Source: Chitinophagaceae bacterium UBA2793
GTDB taxonomy: Bacteria; Bacteroidota; Bacteroidia; Chitinophagales; Chitinophagaceae
Direction: 5' to 3'
DNA length: 26,888 nucleotides
Assembly (NCBI GenBank): GCA_002352045.1
Contig: DEHT01000011.1
Span: 1-26,888, forward strand
Position numbers and translations under genes: made by a program. The notes below the pieces were generated by a model. The model saw only the letters and a list, made by a program, of their open reading frames with translations, made no database searches and was not told the origin of the DNA. Shown here piece by piece: positions 15,199 through 23,864 of this stretch; within the stretch, counting starts at the first letter, position 1; each line of letters opens with the position of its first letter.

Positions 15199-16659
15199 TT
15201 ATTTTTCTAACAGATCAAACATTTCTTTCAGCACTTCTTTATCATCAAAATGATTCTTTACCCCTTTTATTTCCTGGTATTTCTCATGTCCTTTTCCTGC
15301 CACTAAAACAATATCATCTTTATCACAAAGACTTACGGCAGTTTTAATAGCTTCCTTTCTATCAGCAATGCTTATACATTTTTTTCTTTGCACCGGACCC
15401 ACACCTGCTTCCATGTCTTTCAATATTTCCAATGGATCTTCATTCCTTGGATTGTCGGAAGTTAAAATCACTCTATCGCTGTACTCGCAAGCCACTTCGG
15501 CCATTATGGGCCTTTTTGTTTTATCTCTATTGCCACCACACCCCACCACTGTAATTATTTTTTCGTGGCCTTGCCTTAAATTTTTAATGGTTGCCAGCAC
15601 ATTCAATAATGCATCGGGTGTGTGTGCATAATCTACAATTCCAACAATTTTTTCTTTAGCACTTATGCTGTAATCGAACCTTCCTTCGGCACCATCCATA
15701 TTGCTTAGTTGCAGCAAAACTTCCTGTTTATCTACACCCAGGCAAAGCGCAGCTCCATACACAGCCAGTAAGTTGTAAGCATTAAACTCACCAATGAGTT
15801 TAAAATGCACTTCTACCTCATTCACCATCATGTGCAAACCGGCAAGGCTATTATCGAGCACTTTGCCTTTGAATGCGGCCATGGTTTTGAGGCTGTAGAA
15901 ATATTTTTTTGCCTGTGTGTTTTGCAACATTACTGCGCCCCTTTTATCATCGGCATTGCTAATAGCAAATGCTGTTTTGGATAAATGATCGAACCATGAT
16001 TTTTTTACCCGGATGTATTCATCAAATGTTTTGTGATAATCGAGGTGATCATGTGTAATGTTGCTGAACAAAGCACCTGCAAACTGCACCCCTGCAATCC
16101 GTTGTTGCTCTATGGCATGACTGCTGCATTCCATAAACACATAACTACAACCTGCATCCATCATTTGTTTAAACAGTTTGTTTAAGCTAATAGGATCGGG
16201 TGTGGTATGCGTAGCAGGAATAATTTGATTGCCAATTTTATTATCCACCGTACTTACCAATCCACAAGTGAAACCCAGCGATGTAAAGAGCTTATACAAC
16301 AGTGTAGCAATAGTGGTTTTACCATTGGTACCCGTTACACCTATCAGTTTAAAATGGCCCGTAGGTTCGCCATAAAAACTATGTGCCATCCAGCCTGCAG
16401 CTGCTCCACTGTTATCAACTTGCACATAAGTAATATCTTGTTTCAAATGTGATGGCAATTGCTCACAAACAATAGCAACCGCTCCTTTTTCAATAGCCGC
16501 ATCAACATAACTGTGCCCATCAACCGCTGCACCTTTTACAGCTATAAAACAACTGCCTTCACTCACTTCTCTTGAATCGGTATGCAGAGCATTAATATCT
16601 ATATCGGTATTGCCATTCACCGACCGCAAAGAAGTTTTATATAAAAGATCTCTCAGCAT
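15199..16659 (-). CDS. murE: UDP-MurNAc-tripeptide synthetase MurE (meso-DAP type)
   Basis: A cytoplasmic ligase that adds the third residue of the peptidoglycan stem peptide. It has 486 residues, with ATP loop GTNGKTT (110-116), the substrate-binding HTTPDP stretch (151-156), NITHDHLDYH, and the KK pair at 219-220 where the carbamylated lysine is expected. The motif DNPR at 402-405 is the known signature for meso-diaminopimelate specificity (L-lysine enzymes differ there), which fits a Gram-negative cell wall. It starts with ATG at 16659, five bases after the ftsI stop codon. Confidence 0.96.
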   Translation of the reverse strand: MLRDLLYKTSLRSVNGNTDIDINALHTDSREVSEGSCFIAVKGAAVDGHSYVDAAIEKGAVAIVCEQLPSHLKQDITYVQVDNSGAAAGWMAHSFYGEPTGHFKLIGVTGTNGKTTIATLLYKLFTSLGFTCGLVSTVDNKIGNQIIPATHTTPDPISLNKLFKQMMDAGCSYVFMECSSHAIEQQRIAGVQFAGALFSNITHDHLDYHKTFDEYIRVKKSWFDHLSKTAFAISNADDKRGAVMLQNTQAKKYFYSLKTMAAFKGKVLDNSLAGLHMMVNEVEVHFKLIGEFNAYNLLAVYGAALCLGVDKQEVLLQLSNMDGAEGRFDYSISAKEKIVGIVDYAHTPDALLNVLATIKNLRQGHEKIITVVGCGGNRDKTKRPIMAEVACEYSDRVILTSDNPRNEDPLEILKDMEAGVGPVQRKKCISIADRKEAIKTAVSLCDKDDIVLVAGKGHEKYQEIKGVKNHFDDKEVLKEMFDLLEK

Positions 16660-16664
16660 TTTAA

Positions 16665-18797
16665 TTAATTCAAAAGCAATTGAACTTTTTGTCCTATTTT
16701 AAAATTCATACCTGCCGCAAGGCTTTGATCTATAACTTTTCCTCTCCCCTTTATTTCTATTGCAAGGCCTTTGTTTTCCAATAGGTAAACCGCATCTTTT
16801 AAACCCATGCCCATTACACTGGGCATTATTTTATTTTGTGCAGTTGCATATAATGGCGCCCCCATTGAAACGGTATTATTTTTCATTTGCATTCCTCTCC
16901 AGTAGCCTGCTTTTACTGAATCGTTGTAGGGTATATTCATAAAGCGAAAAATAGATTGCAAATCATTTTTCATTCCCTGCGAACTATACAGTAAGCTGTC
17001 CACTGTTTTAAGTTTAGAAAAATTTGAAGTGCCAATAAAGCGGCCATAAATTTTGTCGGCAATTTTTTTAAACACTGTTCCGGCCACATCTGCACCATAC
17101 ACTTTTCTTGAACCCCGTGTATTTTGAATAACTACAGCCATGCTGTACCTGGGTTTTTCTGATGGGAAATAACCTATAAAAGACGACTGGTAAATTTTGT
17201 TTCCTTTGTTGTAGCCTTTATTATCCAATGCTGTAACTGCGGTTCCTGTTTTTCCTGAGATAGAATACAGTGAATCGAAAAGTATTCGATGCCCGGTACC
17301 GTGCAAACTGTCAACCACTGCTTTTAAACACTCTTGTGCCTGAGCAATGGTTTCTTTGCTGCAAATCATTTCTTCCAATACAGAAGGAGTAAACACTCTA
17401 TCATCTACACCATAGGCCCTGATTGCGTTTACGAGGTAAGGCTTCATCATTTTGCCATTATTGGCAACCGCATTGTACAATACCAGCATGTGCAATGGCG
17501 TAACCATTTCTTCGTATCCATGCGCCATAAATGGCAGGGTTGTTTTGCCCCAACTTTTACCGGATGGTTTTTTAATGGTAGGTTTACCGGAAGTAGCAAT
17601 TATTTCTATATCGGTTTGTTTATCTAACCTAAACCTCGATAAATGATCGGTATATTTTGAAGGATTGCTTCCATAAAATTCGTTGGCTAAGCGGGCAAAA
17701 GCCACATTGCTACTTTCTAAAAAAGCTTGCTTTACAGTAACTATACCAGAGCCCCTGGGTGTATGCGAATCTTTTATTCGAAGCCCATGAAAATACATTA
17801 CTCCATTATTCAAATCAACCAGGCTTTGGTTGGTTATATGTTTATCTTCGAGCAAACTTAGCAGGGTAGCCAATTTAAAAACAGAACCCGGCTCGGTGGC
17901 TTTCCCCACTGCATAATTCATATCTTCTATATAGGTGCTATCTTTTTGTAAGCCCAGGTTGGCAATGGCTTTTATTTTTCCGGTTGCAGTTTCCATTACA
18001 ATAGCAGTGCCATGCAAGGATTTATTGTTTACCAGCATATCCATCAATTCATTTTCGGCCACATCTTGAATATAGGTATCCAGGGTGGTAATGATATCTT
18101 TTCCATTGATTGGGTCGAGTTCGGCTCCAATCACCGGCATAAATGAGCCTGCATTGTATTTCATTAAACGCTGTCCGGCCGTGCCTCTCAGCAAACTATC
18201 GTATGTTAATTCCAATCCAACATTCTTTTTCTTATCAGCTCTGGAAAGTCCAATAGTTCTGTTTGCCATCAACACATAAGGATTTATGCGTTTGTCTCTT
18301 GAATTCACAATAAAACCACTTTTGTTTCTACCCTGCCTTACCAATGGAAAATTGCGAAGTGCTTTATATTCATCAAAAGAAATTTTCTTTTTAAGACTAT
18401 AGTATCGGTCTTTGTTTTTATAAGCTAATTGCAATTGTTTTTTATATTCTTCAGCAGATTTATTTTTAAACAAATTAGCCAGGCTAATACTTAGCGAATC
18501 GATGTTTTCTTTAAATCTTTTTCCTTTTTTTTCTCTTAAGCCCTCTGCAGCAAAATCAACATATACATCAAATACAGGAATAGATGTGCTGAGTAAATTT
18601 CCATCTTCACTGTAAATACTTCCTCTTTCAGCATCAATGGTTTCGTATCTCAACTGCATATTTTCGCCCATATCCCTCCAATGATCTCCTTCTGCCTGTT
18701 GAATATAAAATGCCCGGCCAAGCACTGCAATGCCCAGTATGGCTATGCATATAAAGCATAGATACACTCTCCACAATATGTCGTTTTTTATTTCCAT
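16665..18797 (-). CDS. ftsI: septal transpeptidase FtsI (PBP3) with C-terminal PASTA domain
   Basis: A penicillin-binding protein that crosslinks septal peptidoglycan in partnership with FtsW. It has 710 residues. One N-terminal membrane helix (about 11-32) is followed by the pedestal/dimerisation region (about 50-230) and the transpeptidase domain with active-site Ser305 in SVFK, the SSN motif (362-364 in ESSNVAF) and KTG (516-518 in SGKTGTA). A single PASTA domain closes the protein (about 658-710, MPSVMGMGLKDAVYLLE...). PASTA domains are normal in Bacteroidota and Gram-positive homologues but absent from E. coli FtsI. Position in the cluster supports FtsI over an elongation PBP2. Confidence 0.95.
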   Translation of the reverse strand: MEIKNDILWRVYLCFICIAILGIAVLGRAFYIQQAEGDHWRDMGENMQLRYETIDAERGSIYSEDGNLLSTSIPVFDVYVDFAAEGLREKKGKRFKENIDSLSISLANLFKNKSAEEYKKQLQLAYKNKDRYYSLKKKISFDEYKALRNFPLVRQGRNKSGFIVNSRDKRINPYVLMANRTIGLSRADKKKNVGLELTYDSLLRGTAGQRLMKYNAGSFMPVIGAELDPINGKDIITTLDTYIQDVAENELMDMLVNNKSLHGTAIVMETATGKIKAIANLGLQKDSTYIEDMNYAVGKATEPGSVFKLATLLSLLEDKHITNQSLVDLNNGVMYFHGLRIKDSHTPRGSGIVTVKQAFLESSNVAFARLANEFYGSNPSKYTDHLSRFRLDKQTDIEIIATSGKPTIKKPSGKSWGKTTLPFMAHGYEEMVTPLHMLVLYNAVANNGKMMKPYLVNAIRAYGVDDRVFTPSVLEEMICSKETIAQAQECLKAVVDSLHGTGHRILFDSLYSISGKTGTAVTALDNKGYNKGNKIYQSSFIGYFPSEKPRYSMAVVIQNTRGSRKVYGADVAGTVFKKIADKIYGRFIGTSNFSKLKTVDSLLYSSQGMKNDLQSIFRFMNIPYNDSVKAGYWRGMQMKNNTVSMGAPLYATAQNKIMPSVMGMGLKDAVYLLENKGLAIEIKGRGKVIDQSLAAGMNFKIGQKVQLLLN

Positions 18798-18817
18798 ACT
18801 TCAATCGTATGAATATT

Positions 18818-19162
18818 TTATTTTTTTTCTTCTAAAGGATTAAGCACAACCGGCGCTTGCTTTTGCTCTTTCAAACCCAAATATTCAACAGCTTTAACCA
18901 ATTCACTTGCCTTGCTTCTGTATATTACTTCGGCCTTTATTGATTTATACTCGTACTCCAGTTCCTTAATATTTTTTTCGGACCGTGCAATTCTTCTTGC
19001 CAATTTATCTGCAGTGTGTCCATTATATATATATAGTACTGCAAGCAAAGCCAGGAATAGAAAAAATGGAATGTTTTTCACAATCCATTTATGGTTAAAC
19101 AGTTTCTTAAGCTCTGGCCTTGACGAAACCGTTCCTTCCTGTTTTTTTTCATTCTCCTTCAT
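18818..19162 (-). CDS. ftsL: FtsL-like divisome protein
   Basis: A 114-residue bitopic protein. A basic cytoplasmic N-terminus (1-28) precedes one membrane helix (about 30-47, IPFFLFLALLAVLYIY) and an extracytoplasmic coiled coil (about 50-92), then a short tail. The sequence is too divergent to identify by motif. The call rests on this topology together with its place between rsmH and ftsI, where FtsL is found in most bacteria. FtsL pairs with FtsB and FtsQ to signal FtsWI activation. It starts three bases after the rsmH stop codon. No FtsB gene is seen in the window. Confidence 0.8.
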   Translation of the reverse strand: MKENEKKQEGTVSSRPELKKLFNHKWIVKNIPFFLFLALLAVLYIYNGHTADKLARRIARSEKNIKELEYEYKSIKAEVIYRSKASELVKAVEYLGLKEQKQAPVVLNPLEEKK

Positions 19163-19165
19163 CCT

Positions 19166-20092
19166 CTATATTTTTTCAGCCACTCTTAGTTTTGCACTTC
19201 TGGAGCGACTGTTAATTTTTAATTCTTCTACCGATGCCGTAACAGGTTTTTTTTCTACTGCTTTTAAAGGACTCTTTGGCCTTGTACCAAAAACGTCGTC
19301 GGCTTCCGGCTCATGAGCACTACCATACTTAATAAAGTTTTTTACCAGCCTGTCTTCCAGCGAATGGAAACTTATTATTGCCAACCGACCACCCGGAGCC
19401 AATACATCAATAACCTGCTCCAGCATTTCTTCCAACACTTTCAACTCTTCGTTTACTTCTATTCGCAAGGCTTGAAAAACCTGGGCGAAATATTTGTTTG
19501 GATTACCTTTTACAATCCCCTGCAACGCCTGTTTAAATGCATTGATGGTTTTGAATGGAGCAAGTTGCCGTTGCTCCACTATTGCCTTTGCCAAAGTTTT
19601 TGCATTGGTTACTTCTCCATATTTTTCAAACATCTTGTGCAACTCAGTTTCGGAATAGGAATTTAAAACATCTGCTGCCTTGTTACTGCTCCTTGTATCC
19701 ATTCGCATATCCAGTTCGGCATCAAAGCGTATGGAAAATCCTCGTTCTGCTTCATCAAACTGATGACTGGAAACACCCAGGTCTGCCAGCAAACCATTAA
19801 CTGGTGGGATTTTGTGCAAACGCAAGAACCTTTTTAGATGCCGGAAATTTTGTGGAATAAACAAAAGCCTTTCATCGTTTGGTATATTTTGCATTGCATC
19901 TTCATCCTGATCAAACACAATCAATCTGCCTTGCTTTCCTAATTGTGCAAGAATTGCTCGGCTATGTCCACCACCACCAAAAGTGCAATCCACATAAACT
20001 CCATCGGGCTTAATGTTCAAGGCATGTATACATTCCTTTAGCAAAACCGGTATGTGGTATCCAGTTTCCTGGTTGGCATTTTCTTCTTTCAT
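19166..20092 (-). CDS. rsmH: 16S rRNA (cytosine1402-N4)-methyltransferase RsmH
   Basis: An S-adenosylmethionine-dependent enzyme (old name MraW) that methylates N4 of C1402 in the 16S rRNA decoding centre. It has 308 residues, with HIPVLLKECIHAL at the start, SAM loop DCTFGGGGHS (35-44), LLADLGVSSHQFD, the internal helical insert typical of the family, and SFHSLEDRLVKNF. The conserved C-terminal RSRSAKLR segment is present. Linked to mraZ and the division genes in most bacteria, although its product is a ribosome-modifying enzyme. Confidence 0.96.
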   Translation of the reverse strand: MKEENANQETGYHIPVLLKECIHALNIKPDGVYVDCTFGGGGHSRAILAQLGKQGRLIVFDQDEDAMQNIPNDERLLFIPQNFRHLKRFLRLHKIPPVNGLLADLGVSSHQFDEAERGFSIRFDAELDMRMDTRSSNKAADVLNSYSETELHKMFEKYGEVTNAKTLAKAIVEQRQLAPFKTINAFKQALQGIVKGNPNKYFAQVFQALRIEVNEELKVLEEMLEQVIDVLAPGGRLAIISFHSLEDRLVKNFIKYGSAHEPEADDVFGTRPKSPLKAVEKKPVTASVEELKINSRSRSAKLRVAEKI

Positions 20093-20124
20093 ACCACGTT
20101 TTTTTTATTTCCCAATTCGGTTGT

Positions 20125-20154
20125 GTTAACTGGTTAACTTGTCAACGTATCAAC
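20125..20154. repeat. mraZ-rsmH spacer with GTTAACTG word repeats
   Basis: Within the 61 bp spacer, GTTAACTG (20125), GTTAACTT (20133), GTCAACG (20141) and TATCAAC (20148) follow one another at 7-8 bp steps, a degrading tandem repeat of an 8 bp word that itself contains the palindrome GTTAAC. It ends at the mraZ stop codon. Confidence 0.6.
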
Positions 20155-20612
20155 TATTCATCGTCTTTCTTATTCATCACTTTGTTGGCAAGCACACTGA
20201 AACTATCAGGTGTAAAAGCATCAAAGAACTGATTGTATATGGTTTTATCCCATATTTCAACTTTGTTTAATGCCGATACCAACACTATGTCTTTTTCCAA
20301 ACTTGCATAAGGCATTAAATTTTTTGGCAACAACAATCTGCCGGCACTATCCAGTTCAACTTCTGTGGCTCCATTAAAAAAATAACGGCGAAAGGCTCTA
20401 ACTTCGGGGTCGAAATCGTTGAGTTGGCTTACACGGGTAAAAATGGGTTCCCAGCTTTGTACCGGATAAAGGGTTAGGCATTTTTCAAACCCCCGGTTAA
20501 TTACAAAACGGGCAGGCGCATCCGATGGCAGTTGCTTTTTAAAGCCTGCCGGCAAAAGGAATCTTCCTTTTGCATCAATGGTTGCCTCAAACTCACCCAA
20601 AAAGCTAATCAT
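20154..20612 (-). CDS. mraZ: transcriptional regulator MraZ
   Basis: A 152-residue DNA-binding protein with two AbrB/SpoVT-like swapped-hairpin halves. Each half shows the family's DxxxR signature: DAKGR (13-17) and DSAGR (88-92), each followed by a LLP motif. MraZ forms ring-shaped oligomers that bind short direct repeats upstream of its own operon and usually repress it. It is the first gene of the dcw run here, and four evenly spaced GTG boxes lie immediately upstream. Start at the ATG at 20612; the protein begins with the typical MISFLGEFEATID. Confidence 0.96.
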   Translation of the reverse strand: MISFLGEFEATIDAKGRFLLPAGFKKQLPSDAPARFVINRGFEKCLTLYPVQSWEPIFTRVSQLNDFDPEVRAFRRYFFNGATEVELDSAGRLLLPKNLMPYASLEKDIVLVSALNKVEIWDKTIYNQFFDAFTPDSFSVLANKVMNKKDDE

Positions 20613-20643
20613 GCGGGATTTTGATTGTTATTTAGTATTGCTT

Positions 20644-20680
20644 CACACAAAATAACACATTTTCCCACTTTCAGACACAT
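20644..20680 (-). promoter_or_regulatory. candidate MraZ operator: four GTG boxes at 10 bp period
   Basis: On the minus strand GTG occurs at exactly 10 bp steps (plus positions 20676-20678, 20666-20668, 20656-20658, 20646-20648), in the contexts ATGTGTC, AAGTGGG, ATGTGTT and TTGTGTG. Known MraZ sites are direct TGGG-type repeats at a 10 bp period in E. coli and AAAGTGK-type repeats in mycoplasmas, and this array resembles both. A degenerate -7 element, TTATTTTG (one mismatch to TAnnTTTG; plus 20648-20655), lies inside it, so bound MraZ would cover the promoter. The array is 32-68 bases upstream of the mraZ start. Confidence 0.7.
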
Positions 20681-20684
20681 TTTT

Positions 20685-20796
20685 GGAAAAAAAGTTTTTT
20701 CCACAAGCTGTTATCCGCTATGGGCTTGAATTAGGTGCATATTTCACCAATACCCCTGTGGATACTGTGTGAATAGTAGTGAAAAGCTGTGGATTA
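20685..20796. promoter_or_regulatory. cluster of DnaA-box-like 9-mers upstream of mraZ
   Basis: TTTTCCACA at 20697-20705 fits the DnaA-box form TTWTNCACA exactly. GTATCCACA (minus, 20757-20765) and TAATCCACA (minus, 20788-20796) each differ from TTATCCACA at one base, and TTATCCGCT (20711-20719) differs at two. A GGAAAAAA-AG-TTTTTTCC palindrome (20685-20702) overlaps the first. The four lie within 100 bp of non-coding DNA between the histidine kinase stop and the MraZ operator. Binding by DnaA is inferred from sequence only. Confidence 0.45.
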
Positions 20797-20806
20797 CCGA
20801 ATGGGG

Positions 20807-22138
20807 CTACTTTGAATTGGGGATTAAAATAGTAAAAATGCTGCCTTTGCCAATTGTACTATCGGCTTTTATACTGCCCTTATGAGCCTCAACCATAGTT
20901 TTTACATAACTGAGGCCAAGGCCAAATCCTTTTACATTATGAATATTGCCAGTGTGGGCCCTGTAAAATTTTTCGAAAATTCTATTGAGTGTTTCCCGGT
21001 TCATACCTATTCCATTGTCTTCAATTCTAATTTTTAAATAATTACCGGTATTGATGGTAGATAATTTAATAATTGGATTTTCCTTTGAATACTTTACCGC
21101 ATTATCTAATAAATTGTTTACGAAGTTGATAAAGTGTACTTCATCGGCCATCACAAAATCGTTCTTAGCATCAAGTTTAACTTCAAGCTTCCCATTTTTT
21201 TCTTCTACAGGCAATCGCATATTATTGATGGCAACATTTATTAAATCGTGTGCATGATGTTTTTTAAGGTTCAACTGAACTTCCTGTTTATCGAGCAGGG
21301 CAGCTTGTAAAATTGCTTCCACCTGCTTATTCATGCGTTTGTTTTCTTCTTTAATAACGCCTGTAAAATATTGCGATTTATCTTTATCTGCTGCTACCTT
21401 TTCGTTTTTTAAAGCATCCACTGCTAATGAAATAGTAGCCAATGGTGTTTTAAATTCATGCGTCATGTTATTGATAAAGTCGTTTTTAATTTCGCTTAAT
21501 TTTTTTTGACGAAGCAAACTTCTAATGGTAATAAAAAAAGCTGTTGTAATTATAATGGTAAATAAAATTGAAGCGAGAATAAACCCGAAAATATCTTTCA
21601 TTATAAGTGAAGACTCGTTTGGCAAAATAACCACCAGTACTTCTTCGGCAGAAAGGTTTTCCCAAAGCGAACCACTTGGAGGAGATAGATAATAAATACC
21701 ATTTAAATTTTTGGTAGTATCTGATGAAGCGTAATACTTAGCAAAATTTTCAGATTGTGCATGACCGGCTACTTCGCCATTTCGGCCTATACCAAATTCA
21801 AAAGGAACATTTTTTCCAACATGCTTATCTATGGATGTTCTAATGATGCCGGCAACCTCTTGCATGTTGAACCTCTTTAAAACCGATTGGTTAAAAAATT
21901 CGGCAGAAAGCCTGTCGCTCGGAAAAAGAATATCGGTATTTTTTTTGGGTGTAAGCGCAAGCGTATTTTTATCGGGTGTAAGTTGAATGCCTGCCTGCTC
22001 TACAGCATTTTTAAAATTCATTTCTAATTGCTGCTCCTTAATATGCTTGGCGCTATCAATCCATAAATATTGAAAAACAATTAACCCAACGAGGCTTAAA
22101 AAAATAAGTACACTTATTAAAGGGAAAATTTTCTTCAT
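20807..22138 (-). CDS. orphan membrane sensor histidine kinase
   Basis: A two-component sensor kinase of 443 residues, counted from the ATG at 22138. Nine extra codons upstream are open, but MKKIFPLISVLIFL begins directly with the membrane helix, so the shorter form is preferred. One helix spans about 4-26, then an extracytoplasmic sensor of about 150 residues of unrecognised fold, then a second helix (about 183-206). The kinase core follows: the HisKA phospho-acceptor His227 in NNMTHEFKTPLATIS, N box NNLLDNAVKYS, G1 box EDNGIGM and G2 box GFGLGLSYV. No response regulator gene adjoins it. The upstream gene is divergent and the downstream gene is mraZ. Its signal and partner are unknown. Confidence 0.92.
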   Translation of the reverse strand: MKKIFPLISVLIFLSLVGLIVFQYLWIDSAKHIKEQQLEMNFKNAVEQAGIQLTPDKNTLALTPKKNTDILFPSDRLSAEFFNQSVLKRFNMQEVAGIIRTSIDKHVGKNVPFEFGIGRNGEVAGHAQSENFAKYYASSDTTKNLNGIYYLSPPSGSLWENLSAEEVLVVILPNESSLIMKDIFGFILASILFTIIITTAFFITIRSLLRQKKLSEIKNDFINNMTHEFKTPLATISLAVDALKNEKVAADKDKSQYFTGVIKEENKRMNKQVEAILQAALLDKQEVQLNLKKHHAHDLINVAINNMRLPVEEKNGKLEVKLDAKNDFVMADEVHFINFVNNLLDNAVKYSKENPIIKLSTINTGNYLKIRIEDNGIGMNRETLNRIFEKFYRAHTGNIHNVKGFGLGLSYVKTMVEAHKGSIKADSTIGKGSIFTILIPNSK

Positions 22139-22203
22139 GCAATCAAATAATATTTCCGCTTGCAAAGCTAACGGATAGCAGTTTTGAAAGTTTTAGGCAA
22201 ACT

Positions 22204-22211
22204 CAAATATA
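22204..22211 (-). promoter_or_regulatory. candidate -7 element of the histidine kinase gene
   Basis: Read on the minus strand, TATATTTG matches TAnnTTTG exactly, 65 bases upstream of the preferred ATG at 22138, in the 143 bp divergent spacer shared with yqgE. No clear -33 box was found at the usual distance. Confidence 0.35.
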
Positions 22212-22281
22212 TTTAAAATTAACGAAGGTTTATGAGCGTGTATTAATTGGTTTTTTTTTGAATAATTTGTTAACTTGAAAT

Positions 22282-22836
22282 ATGATTCAGCCCGATACAG
22301 GCATATTACTTATTGCCGAACCTTTTTTAAAAGATCCCAATTTTTTAAGAACGGTTGTACTCATTTGCAGGCACAATGCAGAAGAAGGAAGCTTTGGTTT
22401 TGTAATCAATAAAGAATATCACCAACCATTAGATGAACTTATTCCGGATTTAGCAGGTTTTGATTGGCCGGTGTATGCCGGCGGCCCGGTGCAGATGGAC
22501 ACTTTGCATTACCTGCATCAATACCCAAAGCTGTTGCCCGATTGCCAGGAAGTTTGCGATGGAGTTTATTGGGGTGGAGATTTTGAATTGCTCAAGGAGT
22601 TGATAAAAGAAGGAAGTATTGATAAGGCAAAAATAAAGTTCTTTTTAGGTTACAGCGGATGGAGCCAGGGGCAGTTGGATGCTGAAATGGATGAAAAAAG
22701 TTGGCTCACCGTAGCTGCCAATACTAATTTGGTTTTTGATATTGCTTTAGAAGAAATTTGGCAATTTAGTTTAAAAGAATTGGGTGGCAGATATGCTTTG
22801 ATGATTCATTTCCCAACAGACCCACAGTTGAATTAA
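22282..22836 (+). CDS. YqgE/AlgH family protein (UPF0301)
   Basis: A 184-residue cytoplasmic protein of the widespread YqgE/AlgH family, with the typical opening PDTGILLIAEPFLKDPNFLRTVVLIC, the GSFGFVINK segment, VYAGGPVQMD and the LGYSGWSQGQLDAEM motif. The molecular function of the family is unsettled. A role in alginate gene control was proposed for the Pseudomonas member. It is divergent from the histidine kinase gene and is followed after 26 bp by an acyltransferase gene, possibly co-transcribed. Confidence 0.93.
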   Translation: MIQPDTGILLIAEPFLKDPNFLRTVVLICRHNAEEGSFGFVINKEYHQPLDELIPDLAGFDWPVYAGGPVQMDTLHYLHQYPKLLPDCQEVCDGVYWGGDFELLKELIKEGSIDKAKIKFFLGYSGWSQGQLDAEMDEKSWLTVAANTNLVFDIALEEIWQFSLKELGGRYALMIHFPTDPQLN

Positions 22837-22862
22837 ATTTTTATTTTTACTAAAAACTACAC

Positions 22863-23822
22863 TTGCTTTACAAACTCCTTAAAATACCGGCTCAGTTAAG
22901 TTTTTACCTATACTGCCGATTTTTAAAAACTAATAATAAAACTGCATTTCACTTAAAAGGCCCATTGATGATTGCTGCCAATCATCCCAACTCATTTTTG
23001 GATGCCATTATTTTAGCCACTTTATTTAAACAGCCCATATATTCTTTAGCCAGAGGCGATGCTTTTAAAAATAAATTTTTTGCAGCCCTTTTAAAATCGT
23101 TGAACATGTACCCGGTTTACCGCACAAGCGAGGGGGTGGAAAATATGGAACACAACTACAGCACTTTTAATACCTGCCGTGAAATTTTTAAAAAGAATGG
23201 CATAGTATTAATATTCAGCGAAGGCCGTTGTATAAACGAATGGCATTTGCGCCCTTTAAAAAAAGGAACTGCAAGGCTTGCACTCAGCAGTTGGGAAGAG
23301 GGCATCCATTTAAAAATATTACCCACCGGCCTCAACTACAATAATTTTAGAAGCTACGATAAAAACCTGCACTTATTATTTGGGAACGTTTTTGGAAAAG
23401 AAGTAATAAATAGCAATGATAGTTTTGGAAAAAATGTATTGGCATTTAATCAACTATTGCAAAACCAAATGCAGCCTTTAATTTATGAAATAGATACAGC
23501 CGATGCAGAAAAAAGAAAATCAATTTTTGAAGTAAAGGTTCCTGTTTGGAAAAAAATATTGTTGTTTATTCCTGCGCTATTTGGATTGATACTAAATTTT
23601 CCATTGTACTTTGTTGCAAAAACTATAGCTATCCAATATGGCAGCAACAACGATCATTACGATTCTATTTTAATAGCCGTTTTATTTGTATTCTTTCCTA
23701 TCTACTTATTGCTTTTTTCTTTGATTACTTTTTTTATTTTTCAAAATCATTTAAGCTGGCTGCTACTGTTATTGATGCCTTTTTGTGCCTGGAGTTGGTT
23801 GCAGGCGAAAAAGCAGTTTTAA
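22863..23822 (+). CDS. membrane 1-acylglycerol-3-phosphate acyltransferase-like protein
   Basis: A 319-residue PlsC-superfamily acyltransferase. The catalytic motif is NHPNSFLD with His41 and Asp47, the HX5D spacing of the HPN subgroup rather than the common HX4D. The acyl-acceptor motifs are PVYRTSEG (84-91) and FSEGRCINEW (118-127, with Glu120-Gly121-Arg122). The C-terminal third carries two or three hydrophobic helices (about 232-315). It probably acylates a glycerol- or lysophospho-lipid, but the substrate is not decided by sequence. The start is a TTG at 22863: an in-frame stop lies four codons upstream and the next internal ATG is past residue 30, too late for the fold. Confidence 0.82.
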   Translation: MLYKLLKIPAQLSFYLYCRFLKTNNKTAFHLKGPLMIAANHPNSFLDAIILATLFKQPIYSLARGDAFKNKFFAALLKSLNMYPVYRTSEGVENMEHNYSTFNTCREIFKKNGIVLIFSEGRCINEWHLRPLKKGTARLALSSWEEGIHLKILPTGLNYNNFRSYDKNLHLLFGNVFGKEVINSNDSFGKNVLAFNQLLQNQMQPLIYEIDTADAEKRKSIFEVKVPVWKKILLFIPALFGLILNFPLYFVAKTIAIQYGSNNDHYDSILIAVLFVFFPIYLLLFSLITFFIFQNHLSWLLLLLMPFCAWSWLQAKKQF

Positions 23823-23864
23823 TAACTAAGGCACTGTGATCAAAAAAGAAGTTATTAATAATCC

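Noticed and set aside
20685..20806. Possible replication origin from DnaA-box-like sites
   Set aside because: No dnaA, dnaN or other origin-linked gene is adjacent and no AT-rich unwinding element was singled out. A regulatory role at mraZ is the simpler reading.
22139..22165. Longer N-terminus for the histidine kinase (nine more codons)
   Set aside because: The extra segment MQAEILFDC precedes a natural MKKIF signal-anchor start and adds nothing conserved, so the ATG at 22138 is preferred.
23819..23858. Hairpin TTAATAACT/AGTTATTAA after the acyltransferase gene as a terminator
   Set aside because: All-AT-rich 9 bp stem with a loop of over 20 bases and no T-run; too weak to call.
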